Positions 1 to 10,084 of a stretch of DNA of 64,000 nucleotides are shown piece by piece (the first letter of the stretch is position 1; every line of letters begins with the position of its first letter). The stretch covers positions 14,156,510 to 14,220,509 of the forward strand of contig CM064681.1 of NCBI GenBank assembly GCA_032717465.1, given 5' to 3'. The notes beneath the pieces were generated by a model. It was not told the origin of the DNA. It was given only the letters and a program-made list of their open reading frames with translations, and searched no databases. This DNA is from Coenobita brevimanus. Taxonomy: Eukaryota; Arthropoda; Malacostraca; Decapoda; Coenobitidae. Position numbers and translations under genes: made by a program.

Positions 1-268
1 GTTTCTGCCATGTTAAAAAACGTGGCAGAAACTATAAACTATAAACATCTATTGACTCAATCGGATACGTTTATGTGAAGCTACAGAATGTGGTGAATGT
101 TTTTGGCATATTCGATAGAGCCAGGATTCCGGGGGCTTGAATGATGAGTGACTGGAAGCGTGGCCCATTGGTCTGGGCAAGTTTGGGTTGTCTGGACATT
201 GCTACTCCTCACCCTGCCTTTGGGTGGGAAAGGAGGTCCGGATGATGATGATGATGATGATGATTATA
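1..268 (+). repeat. Dispersed repeat T, copy 1, with (GAT)n tail
   Basis: This stretch is repeated in inverted orientation at 7642-7890. Both copies share the block around the GATTGAGTC/CGGATACG words, the CCAGGATTCCGG word and a trinucleotide GAT tail (here about 241-264). The copy opens with a hairpin at 1-32, whose 14-base arms (1-14 and 19-32) match at all but one position. The defined end and simple tail suggest a non-LTR retroposon, either a SINE or a LINE 3' end. I see no RNA polymerase III A/B boxes, so a tRNA-derived SINE is not supported. The acidic poly-Asp peptide that can be read here is only the GAT repeat. Confidence 0.7.
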
Positions 269-1538
269 GTTTCTACACGAACATCACCATATTTGAGGTA
301 GTTAGGTCATATCTGTTGTCGAATGGACGGTGATGCGGCGAGGTGCACTGACGTAGGGAAATGGAGGAAGGGTGAATGGGTGCGGGTTTAGGGTAGGAGT
401 TTGATCCCTGGTGACTTACTAGAACATTGCAGCCTACCTTAGCTGTTTTTTTACATTCTAAATACTTTTGGATCGTTGGCCATAATATACACAAACAATA
501 CATCCTTTTATGTAGACACTGGACCTAGCGTATATATGACGAAGAATGTGCTGACATGCAGAATGACTGCAGTGACTACGCTGGGGGTAATTTACCCGAG
601 GTTGAGAGCCACTACTCACGGTGGAGCTCTACAAGTAGCGGGCTACCAGATTCATAGTGTGGACACTCGCTGCTGTTAGTACCAATTTGCAATGAAGTAC
701 TTAAACTGCATCACGTATTCGGTTACGAATCATGATAGTAGAGGGAATAGTTAAGGTAGTTTCTTTAGCTGAGGAGGCAATTATTCTCTCTTAGTTGAAA
801 TTAATTTTCTGTAACCAAAGTGAATTAATTATAAATGACATCGTACTGAGGGAATATCATAAGACTTGCATAAATGATTTACAAAATTTTCATTGCTAGT
901 GACATTGAACTGGAATGGCCAATCTTATATCACATATATATTACACTGAAGAATTCCTGAGAGTGTGTAATTGCCTAACCTCTCATATTAGCCCATTTCG
1001 TAAGGAAATTTTGCATCTCGATAGATACCAACACCAACTACAGTAGACAATGTGCCTCGGACCGGTTCCGCTGCTTCAAAAGTCAAAATTATTCGAAACT
1101 GACCTCTGAAACACTATTCTGAATGCTAACATTTAAGTTAACCGGTACTCATTCCTAAATGTTATTCATACTGTAACTGCAATTGCATCTTGCTTATTTA
1201 GTACTTAGACATTATCTGTATACATTACTTCTTGCCACATAGTTAATATTTTATAATAAACAAGGGTCGATACATTTGTTCCGATACTTAACGCTTGAGC
1301 CAATCACGTGCATCCTTACAAAGGTTGTAGGTTCTGAGTGATCCATTGAAAAAATACGAGTGTTTACTACGGAGTAGCTGCCAGATTATCGCCACACACC
1401 AGCATATTTGGTTGCACTTTCATCTTGGCCAACTGTACAATATTTACAACCGTCCCATCCCAGTCAGGGCACGTCATAGTTGGGAGAAACCAAGGTCAGT
1501 CCGACGTGATGTCCTCAAAGGGGCATCGCGTCGGTTAT
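269..1538. other. No gene recognised
   Basis: About 1.27 kb with short, unrelated reading frames only. It lies beyond the integrase end of the minus-strand BEL/Pao element, where a 3' LTR would be expected. No second LTR copy is in the window to compare with, so no LTR can be drawn. Confidence 0.5.
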
Positions 1539-3044
1539 TTACGGGTGTAGGGGGTGCTGGGTAGCGCCGGTTTGGCTGTCATCTTCTTTCACTTTTAAAT
1601 AAATTTCTAATGGATACAGCTTAACCACTGGCCTAGTGGTCAAACCGGCGCTCGTCCTTAGCTGCACTACCCTACATTCTTGATCAGGACCACGTAACGG
1701 TTTGACGACCCAGCCTAGTCGCCAGAGAATTCGAGACCCATTGCTGTGTATCAGCACAATGTCCCCAACTTGAGGTGCTGCCTTCCTTTTCTTGGATGTC
1801 AATTGACGATGTTGCTCCCTGAGCGATACTAGGTAGTCAGTGGTCCATCTCTTCCACAGATCCCGTGAAATCTTTGTCACGTATAGGAGACGTCGGTTTA
1901 TTCCCGAATTAGTCCACCAGGTGACGTCCATGAGATCGCCATCCTTGACTTCCTGTTTCGGGAACTGTATAAGATGCCTCCCATTAGTAAGTTGTGAGGG
2001 AGTAATAGGGAGTGGATCTTCAAGGTCACCGTATGTATATCCAAGTGGATGGTCATTGACTGTGGCCTCGAGTTTCAATAATACAGAATCCGACTCTTCA
2101 CGGGTTACTAAAACTCGACCCAATACCTTTCTCAGGCCAGCCTTTAGGATGCCTATCACTCTTTCCCAGATGGCACCGAACCATGGCGCCCTGGCCGGTA
2201 TAAACCGCCACTCACAGTTTACTTTTACCAATTCATTCTGTAACCTCGGATAATTTTTTAATTCCCTCAACACACTGGCTCCACTTATAAATATAGTGGC
2301 ATTATCGCTAATTATAAGTTCAGGGAAGTCTCTCCTGCTTCAGAACAGACAGAAGGCATGAATGAAGGACTCACAGGAGAGGTTCAACACCTTCTCAATG
2401 GGTATTGCCCTAGTAACTGCACAGGTAAACAAGACTACATCTAGTTTTCCTACAGTACCCTTTTCTTTACTGGGTACAGCACCTGTATAGTCTACTCCTG
2501 TTACTTGAAATGGATTCACTTCCTGAACCCTAAAGTACGGTAACGGCGGAGCCTGTACAGCACTATGTGGGGCACCTTGTAACCATTTACAAGTTATACA
2601 TATTCTTAAAACCTTCTTTACAACTTATCTGATCATAGGAATCCATAATCTTTGTCTTATGTAACTTACAACATAACTTACTCAACTATGGCTACACACC
2701 TTGTGGCAGTACTCAGGAAGGATAGCCTCTAACCTATGTTTACTAGGCATTAGGATAGGGTACTTTGCTTCATCCTTTAAGTCCGACAACTGTATCCTAC
2801 CTTTACAACGCAATAGCCCACCTTCCGTATAGAGGCCTAACTGCTTCACAACTTTACTTGGTGTGCCCTTTCCAGTGGACAAAAAATGGTAATCCTCAGA
2901 GTACTCTTCCATTTGAGCTAACTTAATCATTACTGATTCTGCCGTCCTTAATTCCGGCACTGTCAAATAAGCAGGCACTGCCTCATGTGTTCTTTGTCTC
3001 CTATCTTTCAGTGTCTTCCTAAATCTCAATACCCATGCCATCAC
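1539..3044 (-). pseudogene. BEL/Pao integrase with DUF5641-like C-terminus
   Basis: The zinc-binding N-terminal part is in 3044-2682 (LGLYTEGGLLRCKGR, then HRLEAI). The core carries all three catalytic acidic positions: GVDYTGAV near 2490, IISDNATIF near 2300 and FGAIWERVIG near 2165. The C-terminal part (2273-1539) has the DUF5641 pattern DVTWW...RDLWKRW...YL..LREQHR, then GDIVLIH. The core between 2681 and 2274 is interrupted by frame changes, so the gene is broken although the catalytic residues survive. Confidence 0.85.
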
Positions 3045-3700
3045 ATGTCGTCATCACATAAGAACCATATCGGTCCCAATGCAATATGGCAGGAAGAGTT
3101 ACCAATAATGGCAATGACAGGGTCTCTTCAAGGAGACAACCCACGGTGGCGTCCCCAACTTCCTCAAATGGACCATTTTCCGGCCACATATTTTGGTAAG
3201 ATAGCATTGTGGGCCCTACCCACCACAAAGAGGAACCTATTAAGGACGCATGTGATGTCTTTCTGGAAACCATATCACTGGGGTTGTCCTTTGTATACAC
3301 AACGAAATTCAGCATCGGGGAGTAATGCCTTTATTTCATCAATTTTGTTCTGAACATATACAGGCAACATTTTTTTAAAGACAAGCAGTATAGGGTTTTC
3401 TGGCCATCTGTCCAGAGGTATATGTTCTCTATGCTTAACTTGTCCACATGGGCCTCATAAATATACTTGGCGAGACGAGCTGCTAGCATTACAGCAGTCA
3501 GTTCTAATTGTGGTATAGTGAGGGGTTAAATGGGTGCTAGTTTGGCATTTGCCATAGCTAATCTACTACTTCCCTTGCTAAGTAGACCGCTACACCATAA
3601 GCAGTGGTGCTTGCGTCACTGAACAGATGCAGCGTGATCTTTTTATTATCAGTGACTTCGCGGGGAAATACAATATTGGTACTGTTAATCATATCCTCAT
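3019..3700 (-). pseudogene. BEL/Pao RNase H region
   Basis: A minus-strand frame at about 3640-3590 reads LHLFSDASTTAYGVAVYL, the first-Asp motif of a Pao RNase H. The later open piece 3315-3019 contains TKDNPSDMVSR, matching the 'NPAD..SRG' signature that ends the Pao RNase H and precedes the integrase. The two parts are in different frames. RNase H would remove the RNA strand of the hybrid during replication. Confidence 0.65.
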
Positions 3701-3799
3701 ATATCCCCTGCCATTCAGCCTCCATATCTTCCGGTATGGGAAGATCTCAGCCACATTCAATACGCCATAGATCTTGTACAAATTTTCTTGCACGGATGG

Positions 3800-4745
3800 T
3801 CACCGGCAATAATACTCCCAGAGGGTCAAACACATCTGCAGTTATGCTCAACACCTCACGTTTCGTTACTATTGTGGGTCTACTTTCGTGTCCCTTCACC
3901 TGCAAAATGTCCTTGTCAGCTAGCCAATTAATGTCAAGTACAGTACCTTCACCTTGTCCTGAATTCAGAAGCCAATCCCTTTAGGTGGAGTATCTCCCGC
4001 AATTTCGCACTGTTTGTTACCCACTCTCTTCAGGACAAATTGACTGTGCATCCCAGCACAGTTGTTGTAAAGCATCCTCATCTTCTTCGGTTCCTTTGCA
4101 AATTGTCAATATACAACTCTTTCCTTAATTTATCAATCAAGGCCTTATCTTCCTGAACCACTGATAAATATTTTTGTACAGTGGCATTCAAGAGGGAATT
4201 GGGAAAAAGTGGCTCCAAACAACACTGCCTTGAACCTATGTATCAAGTAAGGGCTATTTAGATTTAAAGGTTCAACAGACCAAAGAAATCTAGTGGCATC
4301 CCTATCTTTTTCATATAACCCCGCCATAAGAAATGCCTTCTCGATGTCACTTACCTGGGCAAAACGATGACACCGAAAGCACAACAATATGTGTGAGGTC
4401 CTTGACCAAAGATGGGCCTGCGTGTAAGCAGTCATTCAGACTATGTGCCTTCTCATGCTCTCTAGCTGAAAAATCAAACACTAATCTAACTGGTGTTGTT
4501 AAGCTATCTTTAGTGACATCATGAGCTAGATAGTGTACAGGATGACCTACCAGACTATCTCGTCCTCCACCTTTCTATGAATGTTCTTTCTAGCTGATCC
4601 TGGATGATTTTACTGTAGTTTTGCAATAGCTGGGATCCTTTATGAATTTACGCTGTAAACCTCTTAATCTGCCCAAGGCTAACTTAAAATTATCAGGTAA
4701 CTTATCAACGTTTTCTTTCCACGGTAGTTCCACAACATATTGTCC
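3800..4745 (-). pseudogene. BEL/Pao reverse transcriptase region
   Basis: Minus-strand frames carry Pao-type RT words: LPWKEN near 4720, RLVFDFSA and SLNDCLHAGPS near 4440-4490, and DIEKAFLMAGL near 4350, which holds the first catalytic Asp in its usual 'D.EKAF' context. Frames change several times between 4745 and 3800. Further down the Peptidase_A17-type linker is readable (VFDPLGVLLPVTI near 3830). The role would be cDNA synthesis from element RNA; the frame breaks rule this out for this copy. Confidence 0.75.
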
Positions 4746-5366
4746 CTATTCTTCGGAATATTGCACCGTTTCATGAAAGTTACCTAATACCTTCTCTCCC
4801 CTTTTATCGGTTTCATTGGCACTAATACCTATGTGATCTAAGTCCCATAGAGCTGTCAAATCCTCGATTTCTAGAGTAGTATTCCTGCCATCAATATTTG
4901 CTAACTCCATTATCGGATCTAGTGCCAGTTTCAGAACAGTTACCAGCTCTACATGAGTACCTTCTTCTGACCGATAAGTGCCACTCAGTGTATAACCATA
5001 AACTGTGGGTAACAAAATTATGCTTCCTTCCCTTATATAGCCAGCATGTACAAAGTGATAAAAGTCTGCCCCAATCAGTAGTTCGACCATATCCCGACTA
5101 GTGACACTTGGATCTGCTAACTTGTAGCCCGGGGCCTTCAGATCCCGCACATTATGTTGCAGCCCCTTCCCTGGTTTATAGTTAGGTAGTTCGTCTAGAA
5201 CCACCTCCCTCAACATGCTCATTTATCCACGATGGCGGTAAAACAACTCCACCGCCTCATACTCATCACAACCCATAGAGCCAGTAAATCCTTGCAGTCG
5301 TAAACGTTCCTTTCTCATCTTGTTTACCTTCAAGTTCGCTAAACTTGATCTTAGAACAAAGATACA
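4746..5366 (-). pseudogene. BEL/Pao aspartyl protease region (DUF1758-like)
   Basis: The longest open piece (158 codons) starts at 5222. The same frame continues upstream through a stop at about 5225 to about 5366, where the residues RSSLAN and GFTGSMGC can be read. Diagnostic family words are DELPNYKPG, LLIGADFYHF and VYGYTLSGTY, which belong to the retropepsin-like DUF1758 segment of BEL/Pao polyproteins. The segment holding the catalytic Asp (DSG/DTG) would lie above 5366 and is not present. In an active element this enzyme would cut the Gag-Pol polyprotein; here it is a relic. Confidence 0.8.
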
Positions 5367-5625
5367 CTGACGGTCAAAAGTTCTGCCCTGACTAAGTCAC
5401 AACGTGAATCTCTACCAACGGAGGTTCGAACAACGGTGCTTCGGGAGGAGGGGAATGCGAGGTACTGGGGTAGCAGGAGACGGGGTCAGAGGGAGGGATA
5501 AAGTGTCCGGATCCATGGGTAGATAAGTAACCAAGATTGCCATGATCTCAATATGATTCACTGATAAGGTTATATTAAATTAATAAGTATGAACATGATG
5601 ATATCCAGATAACTGTATACTCCAT
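5367..5625 (+). repeat. Dispersed repeat R, copy 1
   Basis: This block is repeated in inverted orientation at about 17560-17945. The best conserved part (about 5368-5580) contains ATGAATCTCTACCAAC-like and TGTCCGGAT words and then a shared ATTCACTGATAAGG word. One frame in both copies gives a similar peptide, SLPT(E/K)VRT..REE.NAR.WG..RRGQ, so it may come from a coding or exon segment. Its family is unknown to me. It directly abuts the truncated BEL/Pao protease. Confidence 0.65.
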
Positions 5626-6128
5626 GAGATATATTTTTAAGGGTATTAAGATAATCATTGTTAATACTACGAAGTTTCTCAGTCCTCGTAGTGTAGAAGG
5701 AATCAATTTGTATTTCATTTTTTCAATCATCGTTTGCAAAACTGTGATTCATTGGTTTCTTTGTAGAAGGGCCAGTCGTCGATTATCATTGGATATTAAG
5801 CTTTTCAGTGTATATAATGGTCATACTTGTCTTTACCACTCTGCAAATAAGCACAGGACCCCTGTCTTGAACAAGTCTAATAAGATGAGGATGTGGGATT
5901 GCCATACTTCGCATGGATGGCAATAAAACATTTTGTTACACGTCAATGTATTTTTTCCCCGTAAATCTTTCTTCTCTTTTCGTCAATTCTCCAGGTCCAT
6001 TGGCCCGCATCCATCCCCAAAATGATAGGCTCACCCAACTACTTTCGTCCTTCTCCTGTATATTCTTTTCACTTCATACCTTGCATTTACAGGTCTGCAG
6101 CACGTTCAAGCCCCTGCCTCCACCTACT
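5626..6128. other. No gene recognised
   Basis: AT-rich sequence between repeat R and the poly(T) at about 6128-6146 that marks the tail of LINE D. Only short frames without recognisable motifs are present. Confidence 0.45.
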
Positions 6129-7641
6129 TATTTTATTTTTTTTTTTATGCGAGGAAGAAGGAACTAAAAGCCATGAGCCCGCAATAACAGTTCCCTCCAA
6201 GAAAAAAAACAAAACAAAATACAATAGAGAGCCAAATTCAAGATCCATTCATTTCGAGATGCCTGGACACACTGCGTTTGAAAGACTGATCATAGGCAAC
6301 AAGAAATACAGACAGAGGGAGACAGTTCCAGAGCTGACCTGCTGCATAAATGAAGGACTGGGAGTAACGATTAACTCTTGCAGTAGAGAGTTGGACAGAA
6401 AAGGGGTGAGAGTTTGCTGCTAGACGGGTGCTACGCGCCCGTCATAAAGGTGGAGGAATGCATGCAGACAGTTCAGAGGAGCAGTGACCAATAAAGTAGC
6501 GATAGAAAAGAGATAAAGATGCAACAGTGAGGAGAAGAGACAGAGGTTGAAGGGAGTCAGTAGGAGGAGGAGAGTTAATGAGACGAAGAGCCTTTGACTC
6601 CACCCTATTGAGAAGAGCTGTATGTGGGGAGCCTCCCCACACATGAGAGTTGTACTCCACACAGGGGCGGATAAAACCCCTGTATACTGTAGAGTCAACA
6701 ATTGTGCAGGGGTAAAGAAAGAACGGAGTCGGCTTAGCACACCCAATCTCTTGGAAGCAGATTTTACAAGAGATGTAATATGATCTTTCCAAGATAAGTC
6801 CCGAGTAAATGAAACCCCAAGCATGTTCAAGGATGATGCAGGATTAAGCTGAATATTATTAAACATTAGTGGGTATACCTATGGAAGATTCTGTCGGGTT
6901 GATAGGTGTAAGAACTGAGTCTTAGATGCATTAAAAACCAGATTATTTTTACCCCAGTCAGAGATACAAGCCAAGTCAGACATTAGGTGTGCTATAGCCT
7001 CATCCCTTGTTTGTTGAAGTAACTGCTGAGATGGGCGCTGTGGAAACCGAATGGAAAGTTGAAGGGTGGAGTCATCAGCTTACGAGTGGATAGGGTTAGA
7101 TGTACAGCTTAGAAGGTCACTGATGAATAAAAGGAAGAGAATTGGTGATAGGACAGAGCCCTGAGGAACACCACTGTTGATAGATCTAGGAGAAGAACGG
7201 TGGCCGTCTACAACAGCGGCTATAGAACGACCAGAAAGGAAGCTAGCGACGAAGGCACAGATAGAAGGATAGAAACCGTAAGAGGGCAGTTTGGAAATTA
7301 AAGATTTATGCCAGACTCGATCGAAAGCCTTTGAGATGTCAAGTGCAATGGCAAAGCTTTTGCCAAAGTCCCGAAAGGAGGATGACCAGGAGTCTGAAAG
7401 GTAGGTGAGAAGATCGCCAGTGGAGCGTCCCTGATGGAACCCGTACTGACGATCAGAAAGAAGGTTGTGATAGGAAAGATGTCTTAAAATTTTTCTATTG
7501 AGAAGTGACTCGAAAACTTTTGAAATACAGGACGTTAAAGCAATTAGACGATAGTTAGAGAGTTGGGAATGGTCACCCTTCTTTGGGAGTGGCAGAATGA
7601 GAGCAAACTTCCAGCAAGAAGGAAAGGTACAAGTAAATATT
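6129..7641 (-). mobile_element. LINE D fragment (jockey/CR1-like), 5' truncated
   Basis: A minus-strand non-LTR element that starts inside the RT domain (near 7641) and runs through the RT C-terminus (about 6420) to a 3' UTR ending in a poly(A) tail, seen as a T tract at about 6128-6146. The 5' truncation and A tail are typical of target-primed insertion. Its upstream border is the GAT-tailed repeat T copy 2. Confidence 0.75.
6420..7640 (-). pseudogene. Non-LTR reverse transcriptase, C-terminal part
   Basis: Minus-strand frames give GVPQGSVLSPILFLLFI near 7170-7120, the RT motif B region. The active site is near 7080, where the YADD motif reads stop-A-D-D-S, because the Tyr codon has become TAA at 7080-7082. 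The C-terminal domain follows (LGVSFTRDLSWKDHI near 6820; CVEYNSHVWGG near 6655; LNRVESKALRLIN near 6610). A frameshift falls near 6720. The role would be target-primed reverse transcription. Exact clade not assigned. Confidence 0.75.
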
Positions 7642-7890
7642 CACCATCATCATCATCATCAATTGGACCTCCTTTCCCACTCTAGGGCAGGATGAGGAGT
7701 AGCAGTGTCCAGACTGCCCAAAATTTGCCCAATCTAATGGGCTGGGCTTCCATTCACTCTTCATTCAAGCTCCCGGAATCCTGGCTCTATCGGATACGCC
7801 AAAATCATCCACCACCTTCTGTAGCTTCACATAAACGTATCCGATTGAGTCAATCCGGATGCTACCACGTTAAAAAAGGGTGCCAAAATC
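7642..7890 (-). repeat. Dispersed repeat T, copy 2, with (GAT)n tail
   Basis: Inverted copy of the repeat at 1-268. The trinucleotide tail (CAT on the plus strand) is at 7643-7660. The terminal hairpin seen in copy 1 is present but degraded (about 7861-7885). Its tail lies directly against the 5'-truncated end of LINE D. Confidence 0.7.
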
Positions 7891-7892
7891 CC

Positions 7893-8121
7893 TTATAATG
7901 CACTTCTCCTCACAACATTCATCCAGCCTGCTCGATCTCTTGTCAGTTCCCTAGCCTCACTGACTTCCAAACCTCTCTTCCTCACACACTCATCCACCAT
8001 ATCTCTCCACCTTCTCCTTGGCCTACCTCGCCTCCTCCCTTCTTCAAATTCTCTCAGGTATATCTTTTTCACCACTATTGTTATTCATTCTCTCCACATG
8101 ACCATACCACCTCAGTACAGT
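7893..8121 (-). pseudogene. C-terminal tail of a LINE C-like polyprotein
   Basis: On the minus strand, 8118-7893 encodes the conserved extreme C-terminus of a LINE polyprotein: LRWYGHVERM, then RRRGRPRRRWRDMVDE, then LTRDRAGW. The same arrangement (RWFGHVERM, GRGRPRMRWRDGVE, AGDRATWR) occurs in the LINE C copies at 22.8-23.1 kb and 43.0-43.3 kb, though this copy is a diverged family. Its upstream part is cut off by the insertion of LINE E at 8122. Confidence 0.75.
8115..8121 (+). repeat. Target-site duplication of LINE E, left copy
   Basis: GTACAGT here is repeated at 14434-14440, directly after the A/T-rich tail of LINE E. The word belongs to the LINE C-like coding fragment (the TVL of 'TVLRWYGH'). 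Confidence 0.55.
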
Positions 8122-8752
8122 TGTAACAGTGAATGTCCATCTCGTGAATGCGTATTGTCGGTGTTCGCGAGTCTGAGTAACCTGAACTGCTGAACACCTT
8201 GACTGCTCGTTTACCATGTCCGATATATGGGCGACATCTTAAGAAGTGTGAAACAGAGGTTTTCTACTGCGAGGCTTTGTCTTCACTGAGCCATCCATTT
8301 ACCACCAACGAATCCATTGATTCACAGTCCTGACAGCGACACCTGTGAGAAAGGCAATTCCTTTTGATGAGGGGGGGACTTTGATGCATGGTCGTGAAGA
8401 GGGTAGACGTGTTTTTCTATGCGCTCTTTAGTTTTCAGGGCTGCCTTACCGGCATTAGCTTCTTTTTTTTCACCCTTCTGGTGACGCTTAGGTTTAGCTA
8501 GTACTCAGTTACCTCCCCTCCCTGTTAGTCTTGAACAGTAGGTGTCTGTTCTCATAAACTGAGTTTACCTTTGCTTATCGCCCACGGAGGGTCCCCCCCA
8601 CTGATCGCTCTGGGGCGTGAATAAACACGCTCGGGCCTCCCTGGAGTGGTTTGAGAGGGCAACCTCAGACTTAGGTGTGTGGTTCCCGGTTGTTTGTCCC
8701 TTGCTTGTTTTCTCTCCTTCTTCCCATTCCCCTGCTAGGGGGGAGTGGTACT
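8122..8752 (+). promoter_or_regulatory. 5' UTR of LINE E
   Basis: About 630 bases without a coding frame before the first in-frame ATG of ORF1 at 8753. LINEs of this kind usually carry an internal promoter here. I cannot point to a specific promoter motif, so this is inferred from position only. Confidence 0.4.
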
Positions 8753-10051
8753 ATGAAGGACACCCCTACTGCCTCTCCCCCCCTCAGGGGGGGAGGTGGT
8801 CCTGACCGACCCCTGACCGATCAACGGACTGACAGCCCCCAGACAGAACGGCCCCAGACTCGATTGCCTCTGGACATAAATGTAAAAAATGCGGAATTTG
8901 TAATCATCCATGCTCTAGGTTCCACTCCCTTGAGCAGTCTCAATCCCTTCATGATTAAGAAGGTTATTGATGGCTGTGCTGGGGAGGTGGAACAAGTAAA
9001 AAAACTTGTGAATGGAGACCTCCTTGTCAAGACTAATAATTCCTCCCAAGTTAAAGACTTGCTGAAGCTGCATAAGTTTCATATCTATGATGTCGAGGCC
9101 AAGATCCCAACATCCATGAATTCCTGCAAGGGGGTTATCACTTGCAGGGATCTCATGGTGATGAGTGAGGAAGACATCATAGAGGAACTTGCTCAGCAAG
9201 ATGTCACTGATGCCCGGTTTATAACTAGATTTTCCAAAGGCATAAGGACGAAGACGGCCACCATTGCTTTGACTTTCGGCAAGGTTTCACTCCCGGAACA
9301 TGTCAGAGTTGGCTATGAAATTGTTAATGTCAGACCTTATATCCCCAACCCACTCCTTTGCATGAAGTGTCAATTATATGGACACATTGCTAAGAATTGT
9401 CGGGAGTCATAGTCAGTGTGTGGCAAATGTGCAACACAGGGTCACGATGCTGAGCAATGCACATCAGAGACTATCTGTTGCTTCCACTGTAAGGGTGCTC
9501 ACTCCACTTCCTCTAGGGATTGTCCCAAGTGGAAGGAGGAGAAAGAGGTCTGCACAGTGAAGGCGACTGAGGGTGTCTCCTACTATGAAGCAAGGAAAAA
9601 AGTGAAGGAGTTGCATGCAACTCCTACGCCGAATAGGTCCTATGCTTCGGCGGTGATGTCCCATCCCATGATGTGCTCTGCTGGGACACAGACTGACCCT
9701 GAACCGGTTCCTCTTGTCACACATTCTACCTCTCCATCTCAGCCTCCTGTCCAATCCACCTCTCAACCTGATACCCCTGTTACAACTTCCTACTCTCAGG
9801 CTGCTGCTGCTTCTCAGTCAGTCCAGCCTAAAACAAAGCCTGACAACTCTTGTAAGAGTAATATGACCACCCTTACTAAGTCACGTCCTCATGTTCTTCC
9901 TGCTCCTGGCCCAGCGAGGGAGAGGAAGGGTAGCTCTTCCTCGGTGGAATCTGGGAACCTCGTAATTGATGAAAATATGGAGGTTTCCGTAAGCAAGCAC
10001 CGGGATAGGTCCACCGGTAGTCGCTCGCCTTCTGGCAGGCGGCAAAAATAG
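8753..10051 (+). pseudogene. LINE E ORF1: Gag-like RNA-binding protein (one nonsense codon)
   Basis: The first ATG of the open frame is at 8753; the frame is open further upstream but without ATG. The C-terminal half holds three CCHC knuckles in a row: CMKCQLYGHIAKNC (about 9360-9401), CGKCATQGHDAEQC (about 9419-9460) and CFHCKGAHSTSSRDC (about 9480-9524). A TAG at 9410-9412 sits between the first and second knuckle in an otherwise continuous frame, so this is a single recent break. A Ser/Pro/Thr-rich tail follows to 10051. Such proteins coat the element RNA in I and jockey LINEs. Confidence 0.8.
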
Positions 10052-10084
10052 CCTAAACACACTGGTCCCCAACGTAAATCTTAA

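Larger units (their letters stand above)
1539..5366 (-). mobile_element. Degenerate BEL/Pao LTR retrotransposon, pol region
   Basis: Reading on the minus strand, the order is protease (about 5366-4746), reverse transcriptase (about 4745-3800), RNase H (about 3700-3020) and integrase with a C-terminal DUF5641-type domain (about 3044-1539). This is the usual BEL/Pao order. Gag is missing: at about 5366 the homology stops and repeat R begins, so the element is 5' truncated or joined there. Many stops and shifts break the frame, so it cannot encode an active polyprotein. No LTRs were identified. Confidence 0.85.

Noticed and set aside
148..333. Small frame with a poly-Asp run, looking like a secreted acidic peptide
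   Set aside because: The Asp run is the GAT tail of repeat T, and the inverted copy at 7.7 kb does not keep the frame.
476..679. A 67-codon frame near the left edge
   Set aside because: It has no motif, no repeat partner and no context that would support a gene.
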